16,450 bases of DNA from Flavobacteriales bacterium (GTDB taxonomy: Bacteria; Bacteroidota; Bacteroidia; NS11-12g; UBA955). The stretch lies in assembly GCA_947472115.1 (NCBI GenBank), contig CANIZU010000020.1, positions 1 to 16,450 of the forward strand. The letters run 5' to 3'. Shown here in pieces: positions 6,563 through 14,955 of this stretch. Position numbers and translations under genes: made by a program. The notes below the pieces were generated by a model, which saw only the letters and a list, made by a program, of their open reading frames with translations, made no database searches and was not told the origin of the DNA. The first letter of the stretch is position 1. Each line of letters begins with the position of its first letter.

Positions 6563-9055
6563 ATGAAAAAACTCTACTCCCTGTGTTTCTCTTTTGCGTT
6601 GTTTTTCGCCGTTGCGAATGCCCAAAATCTTCAAAACAATCCCACTTCCAATCACGGTAACAAATTTGAACAATTGGGTACGATTTTGCCTGATGCAAAC
6701 ACTTATCGTACAGCTTCTGGGGCTCCAGGACATGAATATTGGCAGCAGCGTGCGGATTATAAAATCCAGGCGACTTTAGACGAGAAAAAGCAATACTTAC
6801 ACGGAGAAGAAACCATCACCTACTTCAATAACTCCCCCGATGTTCTAACCTATTTGTGGTTGCAACTCGATGAAAACGAGCACAGTCCTAATGGAGAGAA
6901 TAACTATTTTAACGAAAGCGGAAAGAGTCTGCCTATCACTCCCGGACAAATCGATGGGTTGGATGTGAAAGCGAAACTTGCCGGATACGGCGCCAATGTA
7001 TTGTCGGTGACAGATGCCCAAGGCAATCCGCTTCATTACGTGATCAACCAAACGATGATGCGTGTTGATTTGCCTAAGCCCTTAGCCAGCAAACAGAAAT
7101 ATGTATTCAATGTAAAATGGAATTATAAAATCCCTGAACGTCAAAAAATTGGCGGTCGCGGGGGCTATGAATACTTCCCCAAAGATGGCAACCACATCTT
7201 CACCATTTCACAGTGGTTCCCACGACTTTGCGTTTACAGCGATTATCAAGGTTGGAACCACAAGCAGTTTACAGGTAGGGGAGAGTTTAGTTTGATTTTT
7301 GGCAATTTCGATGTCAAAATGACCGTCCCCGCAGATCACGTCATTGCCGCCACAGGCGAATGTCAAAACTACAGCGAAGTATTAACCGCCGACCAATTGA
7401 AAAGATGGAATGCAGTGCAGAAACTTTCTGCAATTGATGTCGCTGCGGCCAAAGGCGCCATGGACCCGACAGAAATTGTTACTTTAGACGAGGCGAAGTT
7501 CCGCGAGCAGCATCGCGATACGCTTCAAACCAAAACTTGGCACTACAAAGCAACCAACGTCCGCGATTTTGCTTGGGGCAGTTCAAGAAAATTCGTTTGG
7601 GATGCGATGCCCGAATTTGTAGAAGGGAAACGTATCAATTGCATGAGCTACTACGCAAAAGAAGCCTACGGTTTGTATCGTAAATATTCTACCAAAGTGG
7701 TGGCGCATACCATCAAAACCTACAGTAAATACAGCACAGCGTATCAATATCCAGTGGCAATCAGCGTAGAAGCATCGAGCGGAATGGAATACCCAATGAT
7801 TTGCTTTAATTATGGAAGAACCGACGAGGACGGAACTTATAGCTCTCGCACCAAATACGGTATGATTGGCGTAATTATTCATGAAGTGGGGCATAATTTC
7901 TTCCCCATGATTATCAATTCAGACGAGAGAAACTGGTCGTGGATGGACGAAGGATTGAATACGTTTGTACAGTTCTTAACGGAGCAAGAGTTTGATAACA
8001 ACTATCCATCGCAGCGAGGTCCGGCGCACAAAATCGTTGATTACATGAAGATGCCTAAGGATCAGTTGGAGCCCATCATGACCAATTCGGAGAACATCAT
8101 CAACTTTGGTCCCAATGCTTATGCGAAGCCTGCTACGGGTTTAAATATTTTGCGAGAAACCATCATGGGACGTGAGTTGTTTGATTATGCGTTTAAGGAA
8201 TATTGCAATCGTTGGGCCTACAAGCATCCAGCACCGGCCGATTTCTTCCGCACGATGGAAGATGCTTCCGGCGTTGACTTGGACTGGTTTTGGCGCGCTT
8301 GGTTCTACGATATCCAACCGGTTGATATTTCTATGGATTCGGTTTTGGCCTACAGGCCGTATTCGCCCGCCACGATGCCTGTGAAATTGGATTCTACCCA
8401 GCGCAATGGCCGAGGTCGTGGCATGGGAATGGGCAATGGAAAAGGAAGAAATGGTTTGGCCAATATGTCAACTTCGGAATTCCAACACGTGAGCAAACTG
8501 CGCAATAAAGCGTCGGGAATCTCATTTGCAGTGGATCGCGATACAGCCTTGCGCGATTTCTACTATTACTACAACCCTTCAAAGGATACGTTTGGTAACG
8601 CGGCTAGGGTAGCTATGGCAGATCAATCGCAGCCCAAACAGGAAACATCGGTGCGGGACCTTTATAAAGATTATACATTGTTAACGCCTGAAGAGATGAA
8701 GGCCTACGAAAATGCGTATTTGTATGAAATCACGTTCACTAACAAGGGCGGTTTTGTGATGCCAATCATTTTGCAATGGAACTACACCGATGGTACTTCG
8801 GAAGTGGATTACATTCACGCCTACATTTGGCGCAAAAATGAAAATAAGGTGACCAAGAATTTCCTAAAGCGTAAGGAAGTGGCGAGCATCGTTTTGGATC
8901 CATTTAAGGAAACTTCGGACATCGATGAAAGCAATCATACTTGGCCTCGTGCCGCGGAACCTACGCGTTTTGAAATCTTCAAGAGCAAGCAGCAATCGCC
9001 GGCGGATCAAGTAGAAATGACACCGATGAAACGGGCGTTGCGCGGTAAAAAGTAA
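6563..9055 (+). CDS. Exported M1-family zinc metallopeptidase (aminopeptidase-like)
   Basis: 830 aa from ATG 6563. This start opens a clean signal peptide (MKKLYSLCFS...VANAQ), whereas ATG 6503 would add 20 awkward residues. Catalytic features of gluzincin M1 peptidases are present: an SGMEYP exopeptidase-like motif (residues 406-411, equivalent to GAMEN), zinc ligands HEVGH (440-444), and the third ligand E463 in WMDEGLN, giving HExxH-x18-E. The N-terminal domain (about 50-300) has the M1 beta-sandwich pattern. It should trim peptides in the periplasm or at the surface. A Gly/Arg/Met low-complexity linker (about 614-632) separates the catalytic helical part from a C-terminal region rich in aromatic residues. 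No T9SS sorting domain is seen. It follows the HupE-type gene on the same strand, and its stop is 11 bp from the acetyl-CoA synthetase stop (convergent). Peptide specificity cannot be read. Confidence 0.88.
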   Translation: MKKLYSLCFSFALFFAVANAQNLQNNPTSNHGNKFEQLGTILPDANTYRTASGAPGHEYWQQRADYKIQATLDEKKQYLHGEETITYFNNSPDVLTYLWLQLDENEHSPNGENNYFNESGKSLPITPGQIDGLDVKAKLAGYGANVLSVTDAQGNPLHYVINQTMMRVDLPKPLASKQKYVFNVKWNYKIPERQKIGGRGGYEYFPKDGNHIFTISQWFPRLCVYSDYQGWNHKQFTGRGEFSLIFGNFDVKMTVPADHVIAATGECQNYSEVLTADQLKRWNAVQKLSAIDVAAAKGAMDPTEIVTLDEAKFREQHRDTLQTKTWHYKATNVRDFAWGSSRKFVWDAMPEFVEGKRINCMSYYAKEAYGLYRKYSTKVVAHTIKTYSKYSTAYQYPVAISVEASSGMEYPMICFNYGRTDEDGTYSSRTKYGMIGVIIHEVGHNFFPMIINSDERNWSWMDEGLNTFVQFLTEQEFDNNYPSQRGPAHKIVDYMKMPKDQLEPIMTNSENIINFGPNAYAKPATGLNILRETIMGRELFDYAFKEYCNRWAYKHPAPADFFRTMEDASGVDLDWFWRAWFYDIQPVDISMDSVLAYRPYSPATMPVKLDSTQRNGRGRGMGMGNGKGRNGLANMSTSEFQHVSKLRNKASGISFAVDRDTALRDFYYYYNPSKDTFGNAARVAMADQSQPKQETSVRDLYKDYTLLTPEEMKAYENAYLYEITFTNKGGFVMPIILQWNYTDGTSEVDYIHAYIWRKNENKVTKNFLKRKEVASIVLDPFKETSDIDESNHTWPRAAEPTRFEIFKSKQQSPADQVEMTPMKRALRGKK

Positions 9056-9066
9056 TCGTTTGCGAC

Positions 9067-10980
9067 TTACAACCGTCCTTGAATGATTGAATCCACCATG
9101 GATGGGTCTAGCAGGGTGGAAGTGTCGCCCAGCGATTCCAATTCTCCCTCGGCGATTTTTCTTAGGATCCGACGCATGATTTTGCCTGATCGGGTTTTGG
9201 GTAATCCGCTGACAATCTGAATTTTATCGGCTTTCGCGATGGCGCCAATTTCGCGACTCACCGTTTCGTTGATTTGATGCGATAGCGTCCGCAAATCGGT
9301 TTCTAACCCCTGGTAAATCACGAATGCATAGATGCCCTGACCTTTGATATCGTGCGGATAACCCACGATGGCACTCTCGATAACCCCTGTATGCAAATTG
9401 ATGGCGTTTTCAACTTCTGCCGTTCCGATGCGATGCCCGCTGACATTGAGAACATCGTCAACACGACCAGTGATTCGGTAATTCCCGTTTTCATCACGCA
9501 AAGCCCCATCGCCCGTAAAATACAGCCCTGGATAGGTGCTGAAATAGGTTTGCTTGCATCGTTCGTGATCGCCCCAAGTGGTTCGTAAAATTCCAGGCCA
9601 AGGTTTGCGAATGCAAAGATTCCCCGATACGTTATTGCCAAAAATTTCATTACCATTTTCATCCACCAAAAGCGGCTCAACGCCGGGAAGTGGTAGGGTG
9701 GCGAAGGTGGGTTTGCTCGGTGTTACCGCGGCTAGGTTGCTGATTAGGACGCCGCCGGTTTCGGTTTGCCACCAAGTATCTACGATTTCGCAATTGCCTT
9801 TTCCCACCATTTTATGATACCATTGCCAAGCTTCTTCGTTGATGGGCTCGCCCACGGTGCCAAGGACTTTTAGCGATGGCATTTTGTGATTCATTACCCA
9901 GTCGTTTCCGGCGCTCATTAAGCTCCGAATGGCGGTGGGTGCGGTATATAGGATATCTACATTGTGTTTTTCTACAATCTCCCAAAAACGATCGGGGTTG
10001 GGGTAGGTGGGGATGCCTTCGAATAGTAAGGTGGTGGCGCCAGCGGTAAGCGGACCATACAGAATATAACTATGGCCTGTGATCCAGCCGATATCGGCCG
10101 TACAAAAATGCACCCAGCCCCGTTGGTATTGAAAAGCGTTGGTAAACGTATAATGGGTCCAAACCATATAGCCTCCGCAGGTATGAACCACACCTTTAGG
10201 TTTGCCTGTTGATCCACTGGTATAAAGGATAAATAGAGGGTCCTCGGCTTCCATGGTCTCCGCTGGGGTATTGATGGCCTCCTGGATATTTACATGGGCA
10301 ATCGCTTGCTTCCAGAGGATGTCGCGCCCTTCTTTTAGCTCGATTTCGATGTTGGTTCGCTCGTAAATCCAAACCGTTTTTACGCTATTGCAATGTTGAA
10401 GCGCCTCGTCGATGATGGCTTTGAGCGGGATGTCCTTCGCGCCGCGATAAGCCCCATCGCAGGTAATGATGGCGGTGGCTTGCGCATCGTTCACTCTATC
10501 GGCGACGCTGTGGGCACTGAATCCGCCAAAGATTACGGAATGAATGGCACCCACTCGGGCACAAGCCAATACCGCAATGGCCAATTCGGGAACCATCCCC
10601 ATATAGATGCAAACGCGATCTCCTTTTTTGATGCCGCCGCTTCTGAGTACTTGGGCAAAGACGCAAACGGCCTCGTGCAACTCGTTGTACGTATATTTTT
10701 TGCTCTCTTCGTTTGGGCTATTCGATTCCCAAATGAGCGCAATTTCATCGCCTCGCTCTGGTAAATGTCGGTCCAAGCAATTTTCAGTAATATTCAACTG
10801 CGCCCCATCAAACCACCGCACGTTGGGTTCTTCGAAATTCCAATCCAAGACACTATCCCATTTGCGTTTCCAAGTAAATTGATCCGCAACATGTCCCCAG
10901 AATTCTTCAGGGTTTTCTAGGCTTTCGCGATAGGCTTGGTTGCGGGCTTCAATGCTTGTGATTAGCGATGGATTATGCAT
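9067..10980 (-). CDS. acs: Acetyl-CoA synthetase (AMP-forming)
   Basis: 637 aa, close to the usual ~650. It activates acetate to acetyl-CoA via an acetyl-adenylate, with ATP consumed to AMP and PPi, in the cytoplasm. Signatures of the ANL superfamily in order: P-loop YTSGSTGKPKG (253-263), the acetate-pocket region IGWITGHSYILYGP (297-310), DTWWQTETGG (401-410), hinge aspartate in YFTGDGALRD (487-496), GRVDDVLNVSGHRIG (505-519), and PKTRSGK (594-600) with the catalytic lysine K600. This lysine corresponds to the acetylation-controlled residue of bacterial Acs enzymes (K609 in Salmonella), so control by acetylation is possible; no acetyltransferase or deacetylase is adjacent. ATG 10980 gives the normal N-terminus with YRESLENPEEFWG (17-29). 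It is divergent from the DoxX-type gene with 102 bp between starts. Confidence 0.97.
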   Translation of the reverse strand: MHNPSLITSIEARNQAYRESLENPEEFWGHVADQFTWKRKWDSVLDWNFEEPNVRWFDGAQLNITENCLDRHLPERGDEIALIWESNSPNEESKKYTYNELHEAVCVFAQVLRSGGIKKGDRVCIYMGMVPELAIAVLACARVGAIHSVIFGGFSAHSVADRVNDAQATAIITCDGAYRGAKDIPLKAIIDEALQHCNSVKTVWIYERTNIEIELKEGRDILWKQAIAHVNIQEAINTPAETMEAEDPLFILYTSGSTGKPKGVVHTCGGYMVWTHYTFTNAFQYQRGWVHFCTADIGWITGHSYILYGPLTAGATTLLFEGIPTYPNPDRFWEIVEKHNVDILYTAPTAIRSLMSAGNDWVMNHKMPSLKVLGTVGEPINEEAWQWYHKMVGKGNCEIVDTWWQTETGGVLISNLAAVTPSKPTFATLPLPGVEPLLVDENGNEIFGNNVSGNLCIRKPWPGILRTTWGDHERCKQTYFSTYPGLYFTGDGALRDENGNYRITGRVDDVLNVSGHRIGTAEVENAINLHTGVIESAIVGYPHDIKGQGIYAFVIYQGLETDLRTLSHQINETVSREIGAIAKADKIQIVSGLPKTRSGKIMRRILRKIAEGELESLGDTSTLLDPSMVDSIIQGRL

Positions 10981-11041
10981 AATTCAAATTTGCGCAATTG
11001 CGGTGGTTGATGCAAATATCTTGTGGGCTTTGTTTTGATTG

Positions 11042-11075
11042 TTGTAACAAATGTCAAAAAAACATATTATGTTTG
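11042..11075 (+). promoter_or_regulatory. Promoter of the DoxX-type gene
   Basis: TTG at 11042-11044, a 23-bp spacer and TATGTTTG at 11068-11075, an exact TAnnTTTG. Only seven bases separate the -7 element from ATG 11083, so the transcript probably starts within a few bases of the start codon. The element lies inside the longer frame that begins at 11023, which argues against that upstream start. Confidence 0.55.
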
Positions 11076-11082
11076 TTTTACT

Positions 11083-11451
11083 ATGACATCTAAAACCAAA
11101 AATATCGTACAATGGGTTGCTGCCGGATTGGTGGCCGCCGTTTTTTTAATGAGTGGTGCAATGAAGTTTAATTTGGCTGCCGATGCGTTGGCACAAATGG
11201 AAAGTCAAGGCATAACCCCTGCAATGGCTAAGAATTTGGCGCTCATCGAAATTCTAAGTGCTATTTTGTTTTTACTACCTCGCACCAGCGTATTGGGTAC
11301 TTTGTTGTTGACGGCCTACATGGGCGGTGCTATCGCAACGCATTATACCCATGGTCAACCTTTAATGGCTCCTTGCGTAGTTTTGGCCATCGTTTGGTTG
11401 GTTTCGGTTTGGAGAAATGCGGAGTTGAAGACTCGGCTTTTTGGGTCTTAA
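11083..11451 (+). CDS. DoxX-like (DoxX_2) small membrane protein
   Basis: 122 aa from ATG 11083. The upstream ATG at 11023 would place the promoter inside the gene and adds a stretch unlike the family. Four hydrophobic helices are seen (about 8-27, 47-64, 66-83, 88-107 in this numbering). The pattern LMSGAMKFN, then NLALIEILSAILFLLPRT and TAYMGGAIATHYTHGQ is that of the DoxX_2 family, whose members often carry 'E..GA..LL.PRT...G..LL..YMGGA.ATH'. Function is uncertain; relatives have been tied to thiosulfate:quinone oxidation and oxidative-stress membrane complexes, but nothing nearby supports a specific role. It is monocistronic, with the helicase starting from its own promoter 76 bp downstream. 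Confidence 0.8.
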   Translation: MTSKTKNIVQWVAAGLVAAVFLMSGAMKFNLAADALAQMESQGITPAMAKNLALIEILSAILFLLPRTSVLGTLLLTAYMGGAIATHYTHGQPLMAPCVVLAIVWLVSVWRNAELKTRLFGS

Positions 11452-11488
11452 TACCCATTTGATTTCTATTTAAAGGGTTGTTGGAACA

Positions 11489-11522
11489 TTTGGTGGGAAT
11501 CCTTTTGCATTGCCTACCTTTG
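11489..11522 (+). promoter_or_regulatory. Promoter of the DEAD-box helicase gene
   Basis: TTTG at 11489-11492, a 22-bp spacer and TACCTTTG at 11515-11522, an exact TAnnTTTG. The -7 element ends five bases before the TTG codon at 11528. The expected transcription start (about 11527-11529) coincides with that codon, implying a leaderless or nearly leaderless mRNA. Confidence 0.55.
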
Positions 11523-11527
11523 TAGTA

Positions 11528-12940
11528 TTGGAACAGTTCATTCAACTTGGAATTGCGCAGCCTATTATCGACGCGCTTTCCGCACAAGGGTATACCACCC
11601 CAACACCCATTCAAGCCCAAGCCATACCTGCTGCCTTAGCCCACAACGATATTCTCGGAACGGCCCAGACAGGAACAGGTAAAACCGCGGCCTTCTCAAT
11701 CCCCATTATTCAAAATTTGATGTCGTCTACCCGTGACCGTAGAACGATCAAAGCGTTGATATTAACCCCCACCCGTGAATTGGCATTACAAATTGATGAA
11801 AGCATTGCAGCGTATTCCAGCAATGTGAAAATCAGTCATGCCGTTATTTTTGGCGGTGTGAGTCAGAATCCCCAAGTGGATGCGATCAAAAGAGGCGTTG
11901 AAATCATGACAGCCACGCCCGGACGTTTGTTGGATTTAATGCAACAAGGATTTATTGATTTGCGAAATGTTGAGTTTTTTGTGCTCGATGAGGCCGATCG
12001 TATGTTGGATATGGGCTTTATTCATGATGTAAAAAAGGTAATTGCAAAATTACCAACCAAACGTCAGACCTTATTCTTCTCAGCAACCATGCCCGCTGAA
12101 GTGGTGAAGTTGAGCCAAAATATTTTGGTCAATCCCGTTCGCGTTTCTGTGGCGCCCGTTTCAACCACAGCCGAAAAGGTGACCCAGCAATTGTTTTATG
12201 TGGACCAAAAGAACAAGCGTTTCTTATTGCGACATTTGTTGGATTCTTCATCGGTGGAAATCCCATCGGTATTGGTGTTTACTCGCACAAAGCACGGGGC
12301 CGATAAAGTGGTGAAGGATTTGGTGAAATTGGATATTTCTGCCCAAGCTATTCATGGAAACAAGAGCCAGAATGCACGACAGACTGCGTTATCGAACTTT
12401 AAAAATCGCACGACTAGAGTTTTGGTGGCTACGGATATTGCGGCGCGCGGAATCGACATCGACGAGCTTACGCACGTGATCAATTATGAAATTCCAAACA
12501 TCCCTGAAACCTATGTGCATCGCATCGGACGGACGGGCAGGGCGGGTAACAGTGGTGTTGCTTGGTCGTTTGTAGATCGCGAGGAAGTGCCATTCATCAA
12601 GGATATTCAGAAGTTGATCAAACAGGAAATTCCTGTGGAGACGAGTCATCCATATTTGCCTGGAACTCATGTGGCCGAGGCCAATGATGCCAAGCCTTTT
12701 TATAATGATGGGAATAACGGCAATCAGCGTGTGGCAAGGAAGAAGGCGAATCTTAGAAACGATTCAAAATCCTCTGGATTTGCTCGAAACGATTCAAGTT
12801 TTTCTGCACCTGCTCGCAAAGATTCAAACTCCGGATCACCTGCAAGGAATGATCGCAGAGATCAGCCTTCAAATGATGCGCCTAAGCCAAAACCCGCCGG
12901 TCCCGCAAAGCCGTTTACGCGCTTCAAACCCCGTGATTAA
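11528..12940 (+). CDS. DEAD-box ATP-dependent RNA helicase (RhlE-like)
   Basis: 470 aa from TTG 11528; a TTG at 11510 adds six residues but lies upstream of the promoter's -7 element. There is no in-frame ATG before residue 65, past the Walker A motif. All helicase motifs are present: Q motif with the upstream aromatic (F4; PTPIQAQAIP 25-34), motif I AQTGTGKT (46-53), PTRELA (81-86), TPGR (130-133), DEAD (154-157), SAT (185-187), VFTRTK (250-255), ATDIAARGIDI (301-311) and HRIGRTGR (331-338). It remodels RNA duplexes in the cytoplasm, for example in ribosome assembly, cold growth or RNA decay. The C-terminal tail (about 400-470) is basic and disordered, with four tandem 10-residue repeats. 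The stop interlocks with that of the convergent exported protein, and no terminator lies between them. Confidence 0.93.
   Translation: MEQFIQLGIAQPIIDALSAQGYTTPTPIQAQAIPAALAHNDILGTAQTGTGKTAAFSIPIIQNLMSSTRDRRTIKALILTPTRELALQIDESIAAYSSNVKISHAVIFGGVSQNPQVDAIKRGVEIMTATPGRLLDLMQQGFIDLRNVEFFVLDEADRMLDMGFIHDVKKVIAKLPTKRQTLFFSATMPAEVVKLSQNILVNPVRVSVAPVSTTAEKVTQQLFYVDQKNKRFLLRHLLDSSSVEIPSVLVFTRTKHGADKVVKDLVKLDISAQAIHGNKSQNARQTALSNFKNRTTRVLVATDIAARGIDIDELTHVINYEIPNIPETYVHRIGRTGRAGNSGVAWSFVDREEVPFIKDIQKLIKQEIPVETSHPYLPGTHVAEANDAKPFYNDGNNGNQRVARKKANLRNDSKSSGFARNDSSFSAPARKDSNSGSPARNDRRDQPSNDAPKPKPAGPAKPFTRFKPRD
12755..12874 (+). repeat. Four 30-bp in-frame repeats in the helicase tail
   Basis: Four consecutive 10-codon units, each beginning Arg-Asn/Lys-Asp (RNDSKSSGFA, RNDSSFSAPA, RKDSNSGSPA, RNDRRDQPSN). 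At DNA level the units have diverged but share a 'GATTCAAA/G'-like core in the first three. They form the basic, Ser/Asp-rich tail typical of RNA-binding extensions of DEAD-box proteins. Confidence 0.7.
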
Positions 12941-14700
12941 TTCTTAACCGGAAACAAATCCATCGGCATCATTTCAAATGCCGCCCTTACAGTAAGCTGG
13001 TTAAACGGATAGCGACTGGTTTTCTCGATGTGATATTTTCCTGGAGAAACATCGGCCACTTCCAAATGAACGGAGCCTTGCTGGTCGTATACAATCGCAA
13101 TCAATCGAGCATTGGAACCCTGTGGGAATTGATGCATCGCATAAGAATATCCCGTATTTTCTTGTCTGGTTGTAGATGGCCCCAGCAAGGAATTAATGTC
13201 ACTAAAATTCAAGAAAACCAAAGCCCTCGCATGGTCAACTTTATAGGTAATCGAGTCATCGCTTTTCGTGAATTTGCTAAATCGGTCGCAGTTAACCAAT
13301 CGCGTTGAATACGATTCCAATGCCCACTTTCCGTCGTTATTTGTTGCCATTTTTCCTATTCCTGCGACAACTGGAGGGAGGGGTAACTGTTTGATTTTAA
13401 TGAAATTGGCATCTATGGTGGAGAATCGAATCGTTAGGCTCTCGGGCATTCCGAAAGTGTCGTTGAACCTTGCTGCCGGCGCTGACATGAGCAACTCTCG
13501 GAAGTAATCGAAGTGTTCAGAAATGATACTATTTGATGCCTGTGACGAGTCCAATAGCGTAACATCAGTGATGTCGCCAGATTTGTTGAGTGTTAACTTA
13601 GCTGGGAAAATAATGCCATCCACCTTGATGCGTTTTTTAAGGTCTTTGTTGATTTTGGCATTGTTATAAAACCACTGACTCAAAGGCATGTTATCGCCCA
13701 AGTCGTTTACTATGAGGTGGTTTGCCTGTCCGCTGTTAGATCGGGTGATGGGTAGCAAGGAAAGTGTGTAGTTTTTCTTTGTGTTTCCGTTTTGATCATT
13801 ACTGTTTGATGCGTTATTACTAGCACTTTCACTCGCCGAATTGAGGTTGTTGGTCCAGGTGGTTTGATCGCCGCCCACGCCATAAAACGTCTCATAACCC
13901 TCTTTGTACGCTGAATTTCCTTCGATTTTGTATGATTTGCCATCGGCAATTCTGATATCCGCATTGCCTGAAGTCGCGTTGATGTCGATCATTCCACCAC
14001 TTTCAAGTGCCTGACCATCGGTTGTGCTACTCGTAAGTCCGGCCGAAGCGAAGTCTGACTTGCTTTGAAAGTGCTGCACACTCAGTTGGACTCTGTCATG
14101 GACGGGGTTGCCCATCGCATCGGAAAAAGCGTTTTCAGGGAACTTTAATGTGATTCCCGTCTTTGTTTTGATTTCAAAGGCCTTTTCGGCGTGGTTGATA
14201 TCGAACGTCTCGATCTTGGGAGCCATCGCACGCAAAGTATCCAGGGCGCCCGATTTCAAAAGCCAGGCATCGTGTTGAACGACGGGCATTGGCCAATTGT
14301 ACATTCTGTATTGATATTGACTGCTGAGAAACGTAACGTGGGTTACTCCATTTTTGTCGGGGAGATTATTTGGGGCCCTATAAAGGTACTCTGATATGCC
14401 ATTGGGGTTGTTGGATGTTGATCTGCTAGGCATGCCATTTTGAGGGGAATAGACAGGGTTGGGGTAATTCGATGGAAATTGTGGGTTTGGGATTCTTGGT
14501 CGATTATCGTTCGATGGTGGTCGCTGATTTGATGGCGGACGAAGGGTTGGCTTGGATGGGGGATTGAATTGTGGCTTGCTTGGCGTTCTTGGGATATTCT
14601 TGGGGAATTCTAATTTTTGCGCGCCGAGGTTGGCGATTGCCCAAAGGGTAAAAACTGTCATAGACAGGGAAACTTTTGCGAATGCTTTATTGATTTCCAT
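12937..14700 (-). CDS. Exported proline-rich protein of unknown function
   Basis: 587 aa. A signal peptide (residues 1-27, ending NLGA) precedes a Pro/Asn/Ser-rich low-complexity stretch (about 33-100, repeated PPS and PNP motifs), then FEIKTKTGITLKFPENAF (175-192), DRVQLSVQHF and ALESGGMIDINAT (231-243). This last domain pattern ('...FP.NA....G.PV...V......F....D....G..T...G..LESGGM') recurs in uncharacterised exported Bacteroidota proteins as I remember them; I cannot give it an established function. A Ser/Asn-rich linker (about 287-310) leads to a C-terminal half with no recognised motif. There is no T9SS sorting domain and no lipobox. It sits between the helicase (convergent, overlapping stops) and the tRNA, transcribed alone. 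A surface or periplasmic structural or binding role is a guess. Confidence 0.7.
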   Translation of the reverse strand: MEINKAFAKVSLSMTVFTLWAIANLGAQKLEFPKNIPRTPSKPQFNPPSKPTLRPPSNQRPPSNDNRPRIPNPQFPSNYPNPVYSPQNGMPSRSTSNNPNGISEYLYRAPNNLPDKNGVTHVTFLSSQYQYRMYNWPMPVVQHDAWLLKSGALDTLRAMAPKIETFDINHAEKAFEIKTKTGITLKFPENAFSDAMGNPVHDRVQLSVQHFQSKSDFASAGLTSSTTDGQALESGGMIDINATSGNADIRIADGKSYKIEGNSAYKEGYETFYGVGGDQTTWTNNLNSASESASNNASNSNDQNGNTKKNYTLSLLPITRSNSGQANHLIVNDLGDNMPLSQWFYNNAKINKDLKKRIKVDGIIFPAKLTLNKSGDITDVTLLDSSQASNSIISEHFDYFRELLMSAPAARFNDTFGMPESLTIRFSTIDANFIKIKQLPLPPVVAGIGKMATNNDGKWALESYSTRLVNCDRFSKFTKSDDSITYKVDHARALVFLNFSDINSLLGPSTTRQENTGYSYAMHQFPQGSNARLIAIVYDQQGSVHLEVADVSPGKYHIEKTSRYPFNQLTVRAAFEMMPMDLFPVKN

Positions 14701-14728
14701 ACGAAGCGATGATTGTCAAATTGTGTAC

Positions 14729-14758
14729 CAAATATCAAAACAAATTCTTCGCATTCAA
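14729..14758 (-). promoter_or_regulatory. Candidate promoter of the proline-rich exported protein
   Basis: On the minus strand: TTG (14758-14756), a 19-bp spacer and GATATTTG (14736-14729), one mismatch from TAnnTTTG. The expected start is around 14724, leaving a leader of about 24 nt before the ATG at 14700. Confidence 0.3.
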
Positions 14759-14828
14759 TGAATTGGGTGGAGGCATGCGATTGAAATTACATTTATAGGG
14801 GTAAAAAAGCATCAACTTTGATATATCC

Positions 14829-14860
14829 TTTGCAAATGACAATGCGAAGGCGTATTTTTG
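14829..14860 (+). promoter_or_regulatory. Promoter of tRNA-Ser
   Basis: TTTG at 14829-14832, a 20-bp spacer and an exact TAnnTTTG element (TATTTTTG, 14853-14860). Transcription should start about 14865, a few bases before the mature tRNA end at 14871. This is the best full promoter match in the window. Confidence 0.65.
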
Positions 14861-14870
14861 CACCCTCATT

Positions 14871-14955
14871 GGAGAGATGGCAGAGCGGTCGAATGCGGCG
14901 GTCTTGAAAACCGTTGACTGTTACAGGTCCGGGGGTTCGAATCCCTCTCTCTCCG
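14871..14955 (+). tRNA. tRNA-Ser (anticodon UGA)
   Basis: 85 nt and type II. The acceptor stem GGAGAGA (14871-14877) pairs with TCTCTCC (14948-14954), with discriminator G at 14955; the CCA end is not encoded. The anticodon stem GCGGT/ACCGT encloses the loop CTTGAAA with anticodon TGA at 14905-14907, reading UCN serine codons. A long variable arm lies between the anticodon and T arms, as expected for tRNA-Ser. The T arm contains GGTTCGAATCC. The gene is intact although it borders an integrative element, as expected when integration restores the 3' end. Confidence 0.96.

Noticed and set aside
11023..11082. Upstream ATG of the DoxX-type gene
   Set aside because: The exact -7 promoter element lies inside this extension, and the added residues do not look like the family's N-terminus.
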